A DNA stretch of 64,000 nucleotides, taken from NCBI RefSeq assembly GCF_004361855.1, contig NZ_SNWQ01000006.1:334747-398746 (forward strand), written 5' to 3'. Positions 52,174-60,290 of this stretch are shown piece after piece; position 1 is the first letter of the stretch; every line of letters starts with the position of its first letter. A program made the position numbers and the translations under genes. This DNA is from Kribbella caucasensis (GTDB taxonomy: Bacteria; Actinomycetota; Actinomycetes; Propionibacteriales; Kribbellaceae). The notes under the pieces are model-generated. The model was not told the DNA's origin. It did not search any database and was given only the letters and a program-made list of their open reading frames with translations.

Positions 52174-52970
52174 GCCCGATCGACCGGAAGGCGCAGGCGC
52201 GGGAGTTCCTCGCGCTGCATCAGAATCCGCCGCTGCTGTTGCCGAACGCATGGGACGCGGGCTCGGCGAAGGCGATCGAGTCGGCCGGCGCGAAGGCGAT
52301 CGCGACGACCAGCGCCGGAGTGTCGTGGGCGGCCGGCCTCGACGACGCAGGCGGGCTGAACCGGGCAAGCGCCCTCGCCGCCCTCCGGCAGATCGTCGCA
52401 GCTGTCAGCGTGCCCGTAACCGCCGACATCGAGTCCGGGTACGGCGACACACCGGCCGAGGTCGCGGAAACAGCCGCCGAGGTCATCGACATCGGCGCCG
52501 TCGGCATCAACCTGGAGGACAGTGCGTCGGGTGCGCTGGTTGATCCGGGGGTCCAGGCGGAGCGGATCGCGGCTGCGCGCGAGGCGGCGGTCGGCGCGGG
52601 GCTCGACCTGTGCATCAACGCGCGGATCGACACCTACTTCTTCGGCGACCCAGCCGAAACGGCCTCCCGGGCCAAGCTCTACACGGATGCGGGAGCCGAC
52701 GTGCTGTTCGTGCCCGGGTTGCTGGAACCAGAGGCGATTCGTGCCTTGGTGTCGGAGATCTCACTGCCGCTGAACCTCATGGTCGGCCCCGGCGCACCAA
52801 CAGTCGCCGAACTGGTCGACCTCGGTGTGACCCGGATCAGCCTGGGCCCGGCAATCACCTCGGCCGCCTACGCCCTGGCCGCAGCAGCAACCACCGAACT
52901 ACTCGGTCCCGGTACATACCGAACGTTAGGTACGCCGACCTCATCACGCCAGGTACATAACGAACGTTAG
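52170..52970 (+). CDS. Isocitrate lyase/PEP mutase-superfamily enzyme
   Basis: The 266-aa product has the superfamily TIM barrel, with NAWDAGSAKAIESAGAKAIA, the metal/substrate strand VTADIESGYGD, INLEDSASG and LCINARIDTYFF. Members cleave or form C-C or P-C bonds of 2-methylisocitrate, oxaloacetate or phosphonopyruvate. The lyase Cys motif (KKCGH) of true isocitrate lyases is absent. It is coupled to the upstream monooxygenase. Its 3' end contains one of two near-identical 24-bp repeats. Confidence 0.85.
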   Translation: MSPIDRKAQAREFLALHQNPPLLLPNAWDAGSAKAIESAGAKAIATTSAGVSWAAGLDDAGGLNRASALAALRQIVAAVSVPVTADIESGYGDTPAEVAETAAEVIDIGAVGINLEDSASGALVDPGVQAERIAAAREAAVGAGLDLCINARIDTYFFGDPAETASRAKLYTDAGADVLFVPGLLEPEAIRALVSEISLPLNLMVGPGAPTVAELVDLGVTRISLGPAITSAAYALAAAATTELLGPGTYRTLGTPTSSRQVHNER

Positions 52971-52975
52971 GTATG
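52911..52975. repeat. Two 24-bp direct repeats with near-palindromic core
   Basis: Copies at 52911-52934 and 52952-52975 differ at two positions and are 41 bp apart. Each holds the near-palindrome TACsGAACGTTAGGTA-like core centred on AACGTT. The second copy spans the overlapping stop codons of the convergent PEP-mutase-like and AdaA-AlkA genes. Confidence 0.75.
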
Positions 52976-54319
52976 TGTACGCGCCTCGGCCAGCAAGTGC
53001 ACGGTTGCGAGGGACCGCCACGGTCGCCAGTTCTCGGACGCTTCGTGGTCGATCGGAGCGGCATCCCTCGCGCCCAGTCGGAGGGCGATGTACTGGGCCG
53101 CGCGCCGGCTCACCCCCGGCACCGCGGTCAACGATGTCACCAGCTGATCGCCCGCCAGGAGAGTGATGTGGCCTGCGGCAACTTCCTTGGACAGTTGGAC
53201 GAGAACGTCGCCGGCCACGGACCCGGCGTACTGGCCGGCGGCAAGGGCTTCGGCGCTGGGGAATCCGTGGGTCAGTCCGTGACCGAGTCCCGGCACCGGC
53301 GTGCCGTGGGTGGCAACGAGTTCGGCGAGGAGTGCGCGCGGCTCCGGCGTCGACGTCGACCAGGTGGCGGGTGTTGTCGCGAGGTCTTCGACCACGGCTT
53401 GGACGGCGGTCTCGAAGGGACCCCAGGTGCCTGGAATGCGGAGGCCGGGGCGCTGCTGGATCAGCGGGCCGATCACCGGGTCGACCGCAAGCTGGGCGGT
53501 GGCGAGTGCCGGTTCGACGTCCAGGCCGACCAGACGGGCGGCTCGTTCCACGACGTGGATGACACCTTCCCAGTAAGGGAGATGAGCCCGCAGGAGGAGA
53601 TGATCGGCGCCGCCCGGGCCGATCTCGAGCAGCCCTGGTTCGCCGTCGAGTGCGATGGTCCGCCGGTAGACGTCGCCCTCGACCGACTCGACGCCGGGGA
53701 TCGCGTGCTCGGCGAGGAAGGCCAGCATCGCGGGCCAGTCGTACGGCGGGGTGAACGGCATCCGCAGTACGAGACCGCCGTCGGCGACGAGCCGGTCGGT
53801 ACGCCGCCTGCGGTCCCGCAGCTCGCGGGGAGTCGAGCGGAACACCTCGCGCATCGCCCGGTTGAACTGGCGCAGACTGCCGAAACCGGACGCGAACGCG
53901 ACGTCCGCGATCGTAAGGTCGGTGTCGTCCAGCAACCGCCGGGCGAGATGCGCGCGCCGGCTGCGGGCGAACTGGTCCGGCGTGACCCCGAGGTGGTCGT
54001 GGAACATCCGCCGCAGATGCCGCGCCGACAATCCGAGCCGCGCAGCCAGCCCCGCCTCGCCCGCGGCGGCGTTCGCGGTCGGGGCACCGTCGAGTGCGCC
54101 GCCGATGATCAGCTGCACCGCCCGGCAGACCAGCTCAGGGGCCTCGTCGGGAACCGTCCCCGCCACCCGGTAAGGCCGGCAGCGCAGGCAGGCGCGGTAC
54201 CCGGCAGCCTCCGCGGCGGCGGCGAGCTCGAAGGTCCGTACGTTCTCCATCAACGGCTTGGCGCCACATCCCGGACGGCAGTAGATACCGGTGGTACGCA
54301 CCGCCGAATACGTCGTCAC
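52967..54319 (-). CDS. AdaA-AlkA fusion: adaptive-response regulator with DNA glycosylase domain
   Basis: The 450-aa product starts with the Ada zinc domain (Cys14, Cys18 in IYCRPGCGAKP; Cys44, Cys47 in CLRCRP); Cys14 is the methyl-phosphotriester acceptor. An AraC HTH follows (LSARHLRRMFHDHLGVTPDQ, IADVAFASGFGSLRQF), then an AlkA N-terminal domain and HhH glycosylase (VPGVSRRAAQYIALRLGARD). Two oddities are seen. The GTG start leaves the Ada domain about 20 residues shorter than usual. Also, only about six residues separate the putative catalytic Asp (PIDHEASE) from WRPWRS, where E. coli AlkA has about 22, so the glycosylase may be impaired. It senses alkylation damage and induces repair genes. 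Confidence 0.88.
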   Translation of the reverse strand: MTTYSAVRTTGIYCRPGCGAKPLMENVRTFELAAAAEAAGYRACLRCRPYRVAGTVPDEAPELVCRAVQLIIGGALDGAPTANAAAGEAGLAARLGLSARHLRRMFHDHLGVTPDQFARSRRAHLARRLLDDTDLTIADVAFASGFGSLRQFNRAMREVFRSTPRELRDRRRRTDRLVADGGLVLRMPFTPPYDWPAMLAFLAEHAIPGVESVEGDVYRRTIALDGEPGLLEIGPGGADHLLLRAHLPYWEGVIHVVERAARLVGLDVEPALATAQLAVDPVIGPLIQQRPGLRIPGTWGPFETAVQAVVEDLATTPATWSTSTPEPRALLAELVATHGTPVPGLGHGLTHGFPSAEALAAGQYAGSVAGDVLVQLSKEVAAGHITLLAGDQLVTSLTAVPGVSRRAAQYIALRLGARDAAPIDHEASENWRPWRSLATVHLLAEARTHT

Positions 54320-54460
54320 CTCGTCATCCTGAGCCCGCCCGGCTCACCGGGACCAGACACATCCGGACAAACGTCTTGGCCGGGTCGCCATGCCGGCCAG
54401 CGCGCCGACCTCGGCGGCGGGCCCGCCGTCGCCGGCACATCGCGCCTCCGACGAATCCCG

Positions 54461-55288
54461 TCAGCGTGCGGTGAGTTGTTGGTGGAGCAGATCGGCGAGG
54501 GCGCGATAACCGGCGTCGGACGGATGGCCGTCACCTTGGCTGCAAATCAGCGTGAGAGCGCACAGAGTGGCGCCGGTGTCGCCGTCGGGATTGAAGATCG
54601 GGAACGGGTCGGCGAAGCGGGCCCGGTTGGCCGCGGCGACGTCGGCCATGGCGAGATTCAGCTGCCGGATGATCGGGTGGGTCAGGGGGAACGCGCCCAG
54701 ATTTGCGTCGTAGCCACCTAGTACGACGACGTCGGCGTCCGGCGCTGCCCGGCGGATCGAGGTCAGGGTGTTCGACAGGTTCGCCGCGACCGCCGCGATC
54801 GCCGCCGGGGCTCCCTCGATGATGCACTGGACGTTGCCGTTGCAGGAGGCAACAAACGCGTTGGCGTCGTTGCCCCACAGGGAAAGCGTCACGACGTCCA
54901 CCCGGCCGCGATTGGCCCTCAGGAAGGCATCGGCTGCGTCCTGCTGGGGACCCGCATACGTGTCATGCAGCGGAAGACCGGCGGCCTGCCACGGACACGC
55001 GCCGCTGATGTAGGTGGTCGTCGACTCCCCTGGGCACCCGTAGTTCACCAGCGACAGCGCACGCCGGCCGTGCCCGAGGCGGGCGGCGAGCAGATCGGAG
55101 TACCCGGTCGTGAACGCGGCCGGTGGTAACCCAGCCTCAGCCTTCGCCCGCTGGAAGCCGAAAGCCAGCGAATCACCGAGCGACAAGTAGTAGCGCTGCT
55201 CCCCTGCGACAGCCTGAGCCGGTGCAACACCGGCCAGTAGGACCAAGGCCATCAGCGTACTGATGCACCACCGCGCATACTTCGACAT
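54461..55288 (-). CDS. Secreted SGNH/GDSL-type hydrolase
   Basis: The 275-aa product has a signal peptide (ARWCISTLMALVLLAGVAPA, cleavage near AVA). SGNH blocks are YLSLGDSLAFGF (nucleophile Ser), a Gly in VNYGCPGEST, SLWGNDANAF (Asn) and GDGHPSDAGY (Asp-x-x-His-type catalytic pair). It is an esterase or lipase acting outside the cell. The start MSKYARWC has GAGGGG seven bases ahead. Six Cys residues suggest disulfides. Confidence 0.9.
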   Translation of the reverse strand: MSKYARWCISTLMALVLLAGVAPAQAVAGEQRYYLSLGDSLAFGFQRAKAEAGLPPAAFTTGYSDLLAARLGHGRRALSLVNYGCPGESTTTYISGACPWQAAGLPLHDTYAGPQQDAADAFLRANRGRVDVVTLSLWGNDANAFVASCNGNVQCIIEGAPAAIAAVAANLSNTLTSIRRAAPDADVVVLGGYDANLGAFPLTHPIIRQLNLAMADVAAANRARFADPFPIFNPDGDTGATLCALTLICSQGDGHPSDAGYRALADLLHQQLTAR

Positions 55289-55363
55289 CCCCGTACCCCT
55301 CCCCGTGAAATATCCCCTTAGAGCATGGTGAGGGTTGGCCGCCGATGACGCTAGGGTACGGCG

Positions 55364-55903
55364 ATGCGTTCGAAGCCCATGCTCATCGTGGTTAGTGGTC
55401 CGCCGGGGAGTGGGAAGACGACGTTGGCTCACCGGGTCGCGGCGGCGGTCGGGTGCCCGGCGATCTGCCGGGACGAGATCAAGGAGGGGATGGCGCACGC
55501 GACGCCGGGTTTCGTACCGGGTCCGGGCGATCCGCTGACGATGCGGACACTGGCGACGTTCTTCGACGTGATCGGGCTGCTGGTCGGGCGCGGTACGACG
55601 GTGGTCGCGGAGGCCGCGTTCCAGGATCGGCTGTGGCGGCCGGGGCTGACCTCGTTCCTGGCGCTGGCCGAGCTCCGCATCATCCACTGCACGGTCCCGG
55701 CCGAGGTCGCGTACGAACGCATCGCGAGTCGGTCAGCCACCGAGCCGTCGCGTGCGGCGCACGAGCACGCCCGGCACACCAAGGACCGCTGGTTACGCAA
55801 CCACAACGCCTTCGAACAGATCGACCTCCCGGTCCCGACTCTCACGATCGACACCAGTGATGTGGTCGACCTCGCAGAGATCACCACATTCCTCGCCCAC
55901 TGA
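55364..55903 (+). CDS. P-loop small-molecule kinase (AAA_33/zeta-toxin-like)
   Basis: The 179-aa product has Walker A VVSGPPGSGKTTLAHRV, then CRDEIKEGMAHA and a Walker-B-like region TTVVAEAAF. Members phosphorylate small molecules (for example shikimate-, gluconate- or antibiotic-kinase-like). The substrate is not apparent. It lies alone between the SGNH gene and the RraA-like gene. Confidence 0.82.
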   Translation: MRSKPMLIVVSGPPGSGKTTLAHRVAAAVGCPAICRDEIKEGMAHATPGFVPGPGDPLTMRTLATFFDVIGLLVGRGTTVVAEAAFQDRLWRPGLTSFLALAELRIIHCTVPAEVAYERIASRSATEPSRAAHEHARHTKDRWLRNHNAFEQIDLPVPTLTIDTSDVVDLAEITTFLAH

Positions 55904-55932
55904 TCCCCGACACGGGACACTAGGGTCGAGGG

Positions 55933-56631
55933 ATGGACAACGCGGAAGTACAGAAGCGGTTCGCCGAACTCACGACGGCTCATCTCGCCGACGCCTGTGT
56001 ACGGGCGAAGGTACAAGTGCGTTGCGTGGAGCTGAGTGCGGTCCAGCCGGGCCGGGTCGCGGGGCGGGTGTTGCCTGCACGGCATGTGGGCAGCGTCGAC
56101 ATCTTCCTGGAGGCGTTCGGGTCGGCGGCCTCGGGCGACGTACTGGTGGTGGACAACGGCGGCCGGCGGGACGAGGCCTGCGTCGGCGACCTCGTCGTCC
56201 AGGAGGCGAAGGCGGCCGGGCTCGCCGGGCTCGTGGTCTGGGGGTTGCATCGCGACACGGCCGACATCCGCGCGATCGGGTTGCCCGTCTACAGCCTCGG
56301 GTCGGTGCCGAACGGACCACTGCGGCTCGACCCGCTTCCGGCCGATGCGCTCACGGCCGCGAACGTCGGCGAATGGACAGTCACGCGCGAGGACGTCGTA
56401 CTGGCTGATGAAGACGGCGCGGTGTTCATCCCGGCGGATCGGGCCGAGGAGTTGTTCAGCTTGGCCGAGTCGATCCGGGACACCGAGCGGCGGCAGGCTT
56501 CGCTGATCGAGGCCGGTACTCCGTTGCGCGAGCAGGTGCGGTTCGAGGAGTATCTCGCGGCGCGGGCCGGCGCGCCCGGATTGACGTTCCGGCAGCACCT
56601 TCGCCGGCTCGGTGGCGCGATCGAGGAGTGA
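55933..56631 (+). CDS. RraA-family (HMG/CHA aldolase-like) protein
   Basis: The 232-aa product has the family pattern LTTAHLADACVRAKVQ, GDVLVVDNGGRRDEACVGD and the motif DEDGAVFIPADRAEE. Members are class II pyruvate aldolases or the E. coli regulator of RNase E (RraA). In actinomycetes the aldolase-like function is more plausible. A start codon lies 29 bases after the kinase stop, so the two may be co-transcribed. Confidence 0.85.
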   Translation: MDNAEVQKRFAELTTAHLADACVRAKVQVRCVELSAVQPGRVAGRVLPARHVGSVDIFLEAFGSAASGDVLVVDNGGRRDEACVGDLVVQEAKAAGLAGLVVWGLHRDTADIRAIGLPVYSLGSVPNGPLRLDPLPADALTAANVGEWTVTREDVVLADEDGAVFIPADRAEELFSLAESIRDTERRQASLIEAGTPLREQVRFEEYLAARAGAPGLTFRQHLRRLGGAIEE

Positions 56632-56671
56632 GCTCCGGCTGCAGCCGAACGGTGGGGACTATGCTCGCGGG

Positions 56672-57565
56672 ATGCCTGCTGACATTTCCGCGGACGCCGC
56701 GGGTACTTGGAAACTGGGCGACTTCTCCATCAACCGACTGGGGTTCGGCGCGATGCGCATCACCGCGAACCCCGACCGCGACCTCGCGATCCGCGTCCTG
56801 AGGCGCGCCGTCGAACTCGGGGTCAACCACATCGACACGGCCGCGTTCTACCGCTCCCCCGGCGGAACCCTGGGCGTGGGCGAGGGACCGGTCCGCTATG
56901 CCAACGAGCTGATCCGCGACGCGTTCTCGCCGTACCCGGACGGCCTGGTCATCACCACCAAGGTCGGCCCGGGCGAGGATCCCGAACGCGGGTTCCACAA
57001 CGCGGCAACCCCGGCCGAACTGCGCGCCCAGGTCGAGGAGAACCTGCGGCAACTCGGCAAGGACCAGCTCGACGTCGTCAACCTGCGGATCATCAAGAAG
57101 GCCGGCGCGGATTCGGTCGCCGAGCGATTCGCTGCCCTGGCGGAACTCCAGACCGAAGGGCTGATCCGGCACCTCGGTCTGTCCAACGTGCGCGCGGACC
57201 ACCTGGACGAGGCGGAGGCGATCGCGCCGGTCGTCTGCGTGCAGAACTCGTACGCGCTGGACACCCATCGCGACGACGACACGTTCCTCCGCAACTGCGG
57301 CGAACGCGGTGTCGCCTACGTCCCGTTCTTCGCGATCGCGGGTCCCGCTCGGGAAGGCACCGCCACCACCGACCACTCCGACGCCGTACGCCGCCTCGCC
57401 GCGGCCAAGGGCGTCTCCGAACAGCAGATCCGACTCGCCTGGACCCTCCACCAAGGCCCCAACGTCCTGGCCATCCCCGGCACCGGAAACCCCGCCCACC
57501 TGGAGCAGAACATCGCCGCCGGGGCCATTCAGTTGAGTGCGGACGAACTGGCAACTCTGGTGTGA
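56672..57565 (+). CDS. Aldo/keto reductase-family oxidoreductase with altered active site
   Basis: The 297-aa (alpha/beta)8 barrel starts MPADISADAAGTW. Asp55 and Tyr60 (HIDTAAFYRS) and Lys97 (ITTKVG) of the tetrad are present, but the fourth residue, usually His, is Asn137 (DVVNLRI). This substitution recurs in a subgroup of actinobacterial oxidoreductases and should change substrate polarity. The NADPH-binding C-terminus IPGTGNPAHLEQN is intact. It is convergent with the LLM gene, 11 bases apart. Confidence 0.87.
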   Translation: MPADISADAAGTWKLGDFSINRLGFGAMRITANPDRDLAIRVLRRAVELGVNHIDTAAFYRSPGGTLGVGEGPVRYANELIRDAFSPYPDGLVITTKVGPGEDPERGFHNAATPAELRAQVEENLRQLGKDQLDVVNLRIIKKAGADSVAERFAALAELQTEGLIRHLGLSNVRADHLDEAEAIAPVVCVQNSYALDTHRDDDTFLRNCGERGVAYVPFFAIAGPAREGTATTDHSDAVRRLAAAKGVSEQQIRLAWTLHQGPNVLAIPGTGNPAHLEQNIAAGAIQLSADELATLV

Positions 57566-57576
57566 CGTGCATTGGC

Positions 57577-58467
57577 TCAGGAGATCGCCGCGCGCACCGC
57601 GGGGACGATGTCCCGGGCCCAGCGTTTGAGGCTGAGTTCGAACGGCTCGGTGCCGCGGGGGAACAGGGTGAAGCCGGATGCGCCGTGCTCGAGAACCGCG
57701 CCGGTGAGTTCCTCGATCCACTGGTCGGCTGAGCCGCCCAGCCAGCGGCCGGCGGCGTCGCGAACCCGATCGACCGGGCGTGCCGTGATGACGCCGGGGA
57801 GGTTGTAGATCGTCGCGATGTCGCTCGGCTTCCGGCCGACCTCGGCGGCGGCCTGGTCGATGATGGCGCGGGATTCCTTGTAGGCGTCGCTTAGCCAGTC
57901 GGCAGCGTGACCCGGGATCCAACCGTCCGCCCGCCGACCGGTTGCCGCGAGCGACTTCTTGCCGACGGATCCGGTCCAGATCTGGAGCCCAGGCGCAGGC
58001 GCCGGCGGCAGGCTGTCGACCGGGTAGTGGGGGCCCTCCGACGTCACGGGCGGCCCAGCTGTGGTCAGCGCCTTGAGCAACACCATCCCCTCCTCGAACG
58101 CCTCCACCGCCTCGGTCGGACTCCGTCGCGGTCCGCCCATCGCCGCGATCCGCTCCGGCAATCCACCAGCGCCCAGACCGAGGATCACCCGTCCGCCGGA
58201 CAGCGACGCCAGCGAGGACGCAGTACGGGCGAGCATGGGGGCGGGGCGCAGCGGGAGGTTGCTGACGTTCGCCAGGCCGGCGATCCGCTCGGTCCGGCCA
58301 AGCAGGTAGCCGACCATCGCGTACGCGTCCAGCTGATCGGCCAGATACGGATGGTCGGAGGTCGAGAAATGGTCGAGGTCCTGCCGATCAGCCTGCTCTG
58401 CCAGCCGTACGACGTCCGCGACCGCCCGCACATCCGCGCGTGACCCGTAGCCGAACCGTACGTTCAT
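57577..58467 (-). CDS. LLM-class flavin (FMN/F420)-dependent oxidoreductase
   Basis: The 296-aa luciferase-like TIM barrel starts MNVRFGYGSRADVRAVADVV, with GGAGG six bases before the ATG. Diagnostic strands are GLANVSNLPLRPAPMLARTA and GGRVILGLGAGGLPERIAAM. F420 use is plausible in this phylum. It is divergent from the MarR gene; the spacer has a dyad suitable for that regulator, so this enzyme is its likely target. Confidence 0.88.
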   Translation of the reverse strand: MNVRFGYGSRADVRAVADVVRLAEQADRQDLDHFSTSDHPYLADQLDAYAMVGYLLGRTERIAGLANVSNLPLRPAPMLARTASSLASLSGGRVILGLGAGGLPERIAAMGGPRRSPTEAVEAFEEGMVLLKALTTAGPPVTSEGPHYPVDSLPPAPAPGLQIWTGSVGKKSLAATGRRADGWIPGHAADWLSDAYKESRAIIDQAAAEVGRKPSDIATIYNLPGVITARPVDRVRDAAGRWLGGSADQWIEELTGAVLEHGASGFTLFPRGTEPFELSLKRWARDIVPAVRAAIS

Positions 58468-58487
58468 CACTTGCCTCCTCGATAATA

Positions 58488-58518
58488 CTTTGTAGACCTA
58501 AATACTAGCCCTACGAAA
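58488..58518. promoter_or_regulatory. Imperfect dyad CTTTGTAG...CTACGAAA (candidate MarR operator)
   Basis: Half-sites at 58488-58495 and 58511-58518 lie in the AT-rich 95-bp divergent spacer between LLM oxidoreductase and marR. A second hairpin CCTCCG/CGGAGG is at 58526-58544. Confidence 0.5.
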
Positions 58519-58562
58519 TATCACACCTCCGAACAGTCCGGAGGTCGGACTACAGTGGAAGG

Positions 58563-58988
58563 GTGGCAACCGCGACCCAGGACACCGAGCTCGTCGGCTC
58601 GCTGGTCCAGCTGATGCACGTCCTGCAGGATCTGTACGCCGAGACGAGCCGCCCGCTCGGCCTGACTCCGCAGCAGGCCCACCTACTCTGCGTACTCCTC
58701 GACGGCCCGCTCGGTATGACCGACCTGAGCCGCATCCTGAGCATCGAACGCTCCAGCCTCACCAGCATGGTCGACCGCCTGGAACGCCGCGACCTGGTCG
58801 CCCGGATCCCCAACCCCACGGACCGCCGTGCCTTCCAGATCACCCTGACGGACGCCGGCCTGGCCCTCGCTCACGAGGCCCACAACGCCTACACCACCCA
58901 AATCGAGAAGCGCCTCACCGACCTCCCGGCCTCGCACCGCAAAACCCTGATCACCGCAATCGCCACCATCACCGGCCACGCTCAGTAG
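58563..58988 (+). CDS. MarR-family transcriptional regulator
   Basis: The 141-aa product has a GTG start (MATATQDTELVGSLVQLMHV) and a winged helix MTDLSRILSIERSSLTSMVD, with wing RIPNPTDRRAFQITLTDAG. It is divergent from the LLM oxidoreductase gene and probably represses it in response to a small aromatic or oxidative signal. A terminator-like hairpin follows at 59000-59039. Confidence 0.9.
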   Translation: MATATQDTELVGSLVQLMHVLQDLYAETSRPLGLTPQQAHLLCVLLDGPLGMTDLSRILSIERSSLTSMVDRLERRDLVARIPNPTDRRAFQITLTDAGLALAHEAHNAYTTQIEKRLTDLPASHRKTLITAIATITGHAQ

Positions 58989-58999
58989 CCTGGCACGGC

Positions 59000-59039
59000 A
59001 GCAGCCCCTGACCCGCGTTTCCGCTGGTCAGGGGCTGCT
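59000..59039 (+). terminator. Conserved hairpin, copy 1 (CCCCTGACC / GGTCAGGGG)
   Basis: A perfect 14-bp stem (59000-59013 with 59026-59039) and a 12-base loop CGCGTTTCCGCT. It lies after marR and serves as its terminator; almost the same stem-loop is repeated at 62293-62334. Confidence 0.8.
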
Positions 59040-59049
59040 TGTTATAGGA

Positions 59050-60234
59050 CTAGGACTTTGCTGCGAGGTGGAGGCGGAGGATCGAGTCGTAGTCGACGAT
59101 CTCGAAGGAGGTGGTTGACTGCGCTGCCTGCTCGAACTCGGTGGGGTCGACGTTCTCCTGGCTGCCGATGACCAGGAGTTTTCGCGGCTCGCTGACCTCG
59201 ATGCCGTACTTGGCCTTGGCGAAGGCGCGGTTCTCGGGGGTCTGGAAGTACTCCTCATAGTGCGCGAGCTGCGCCAACCCGTCGGGCACGGGCGCGGTGA
59301 AGGATCGGCGCCGCTTCTTACCTTTGGTCACGTTCGCGGTCTCCAGCAGAGGCAACCTGAGATCGCCGATGATGTGACTGCCGTCCGCGCGTTCCAGGAT
59401 GAAGTCCGGGTTGATCGCGATCTCGTCCGCATGGGCTGCACCGTCGCGCCATTCGAGGAACGGCTCATGGATCAGCCGGGTCGCGTCGAACGCGGACAAC
59501 AGGACGTCTTCGTGCTGATTCAGGAACTCACCGACGGTCGTGTCCTGGATGCCATGCATCAGGTACGTGCTCGCGAACGCGTCGCCCTTGAGGACCTGCT
59601 CCACCTCGCCTCGCGGCACGCTGAGGGTACCGAGGGGATCGAGATGGGGTGCCGTGTTGACCAGACTCTGCAAGTAGTCCCGGTACTTTTCCGCCGGCTC
59701 GGACCTGTGGATCGCGATCGCGAGGAAGGTCCAGTGGATGCGGACCGATGAGTTCGCTTCGTGGACGAGCAGAACACGATCGAAAGACGTGTAGTTCCCC
59801 GGAGCGAACTTCAGGAGCTTGCCGGTACCGGCGTCGCCAGTACCCACCAACTCGTTGCCGATCAGACTCTGGGCACCCGGAAACCTGGTACCCAGCACGC
59901 TGCGCCCACGCTCACTCGTGATCGTCGCATCCTTGAAGGCACTCTCATTCGGCAGGACCACGACCGGCCCGGCAGCGGCGGACTCGCCACCGCCGAAGTA
60001 CTGGTCGATGCTCGCGGCTTTCTGCCGCCTGACCTCGAGCGATCGGTACTCGCGGCTCACCCCGACCAGCTCCAGGATGTTCCAGTCCGGAGTTTCCGTC
60101 AGCACCATCAGCCGCGGATAGAGCAGCGGCCCGGGCAGTTCGCGGGCGTGACTGGTGGGCAGATGCTCACTCACACCCCGCAGGTGATCCCCCCAGAATT
60201 GACTGTTCACCTTGACGAACTCGGTGGGTTTCAT
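59050..60234 (-). CDS. Shedu-type (DUF4263) defence nuclease candidate
   Basis: The 394-aa product starts with GGAGAG nine bases ahead. The C-terminal half (about 220-330) has the DUF4263 layout: TTVGEFLNQHEDVLLSAFD, NPDFILERADGSHIIGDLRL, then LAQLAHYEEYF. The PD-(D/E)xK site reads Asp277 (NPDF) with Asp281-Leu-Arg283 where known Shedu proteins have Glu-x-Lys, so the catalytic Lys is replaced by Arg. The N-terminal half (1-215) is unrecognised and may be the sensing part. SduA proteins act alone in phage defence. It lies beside ChbG and WD40 genes between two repeated hairpins. Nuclease activity needs proof. Confidence 0.75.
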   Translation of the reverse strand: MKPTEFVKVNSQFWGDHLRGVSEHLPTSHARELPGPLLYPRLMVLTETPDWNILELVGVSREYRSLEVRRQKAASIDQYFGGGESAAAGPVVVLPNESAFKDATITSERGRSVLGTRFPGAQSLIGNELVGTGDAGTGKLLKFAPGNYTSFDRVLLVHEANSSVRIHWTFLAIAIHRSEPAEKYRDYLQSLVNTAPHLDPLGTLSVPRGEVEQVLKGDAFASTYLMHGIQDTTVGEFLNQHEDVLLSAFDATRLIHEPFLEWRDGAAHADEIAINPDFILERADGSHIIGDLRLPLLETANVTKGKKRRRSFTAPVPDGLAQLAHYEEYFQTPENRAFAKAKYGIEVSEPRKLLVIGSQENVDPTEFEQAAQSTTSFEIVDYDSILRLHLAAKS

Positions 60235-60290
60235 CGCCCGCTCTCCTCAATCAACACTCGCCCGACACGCTCTAGACAAGCAACCCCGGC

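Noticed and set aside
54316..54534. Alternative upstream start for AdaA-AlkA that would restore the usual N-terminus
   Set aside because: In-frame sequence upstream of the GTG at 54319 soon meets a stop codon, so the shortened Ada domain is what the sequence encodes unless there is a frameshift.
58526..58544. Hairpin CCTCCG/CGGAGG before marR as a terminator
   Set aside because: It lies upstream of marR in a divergent promoter with no T-run; it is more likely part of an operator or chance pairing.
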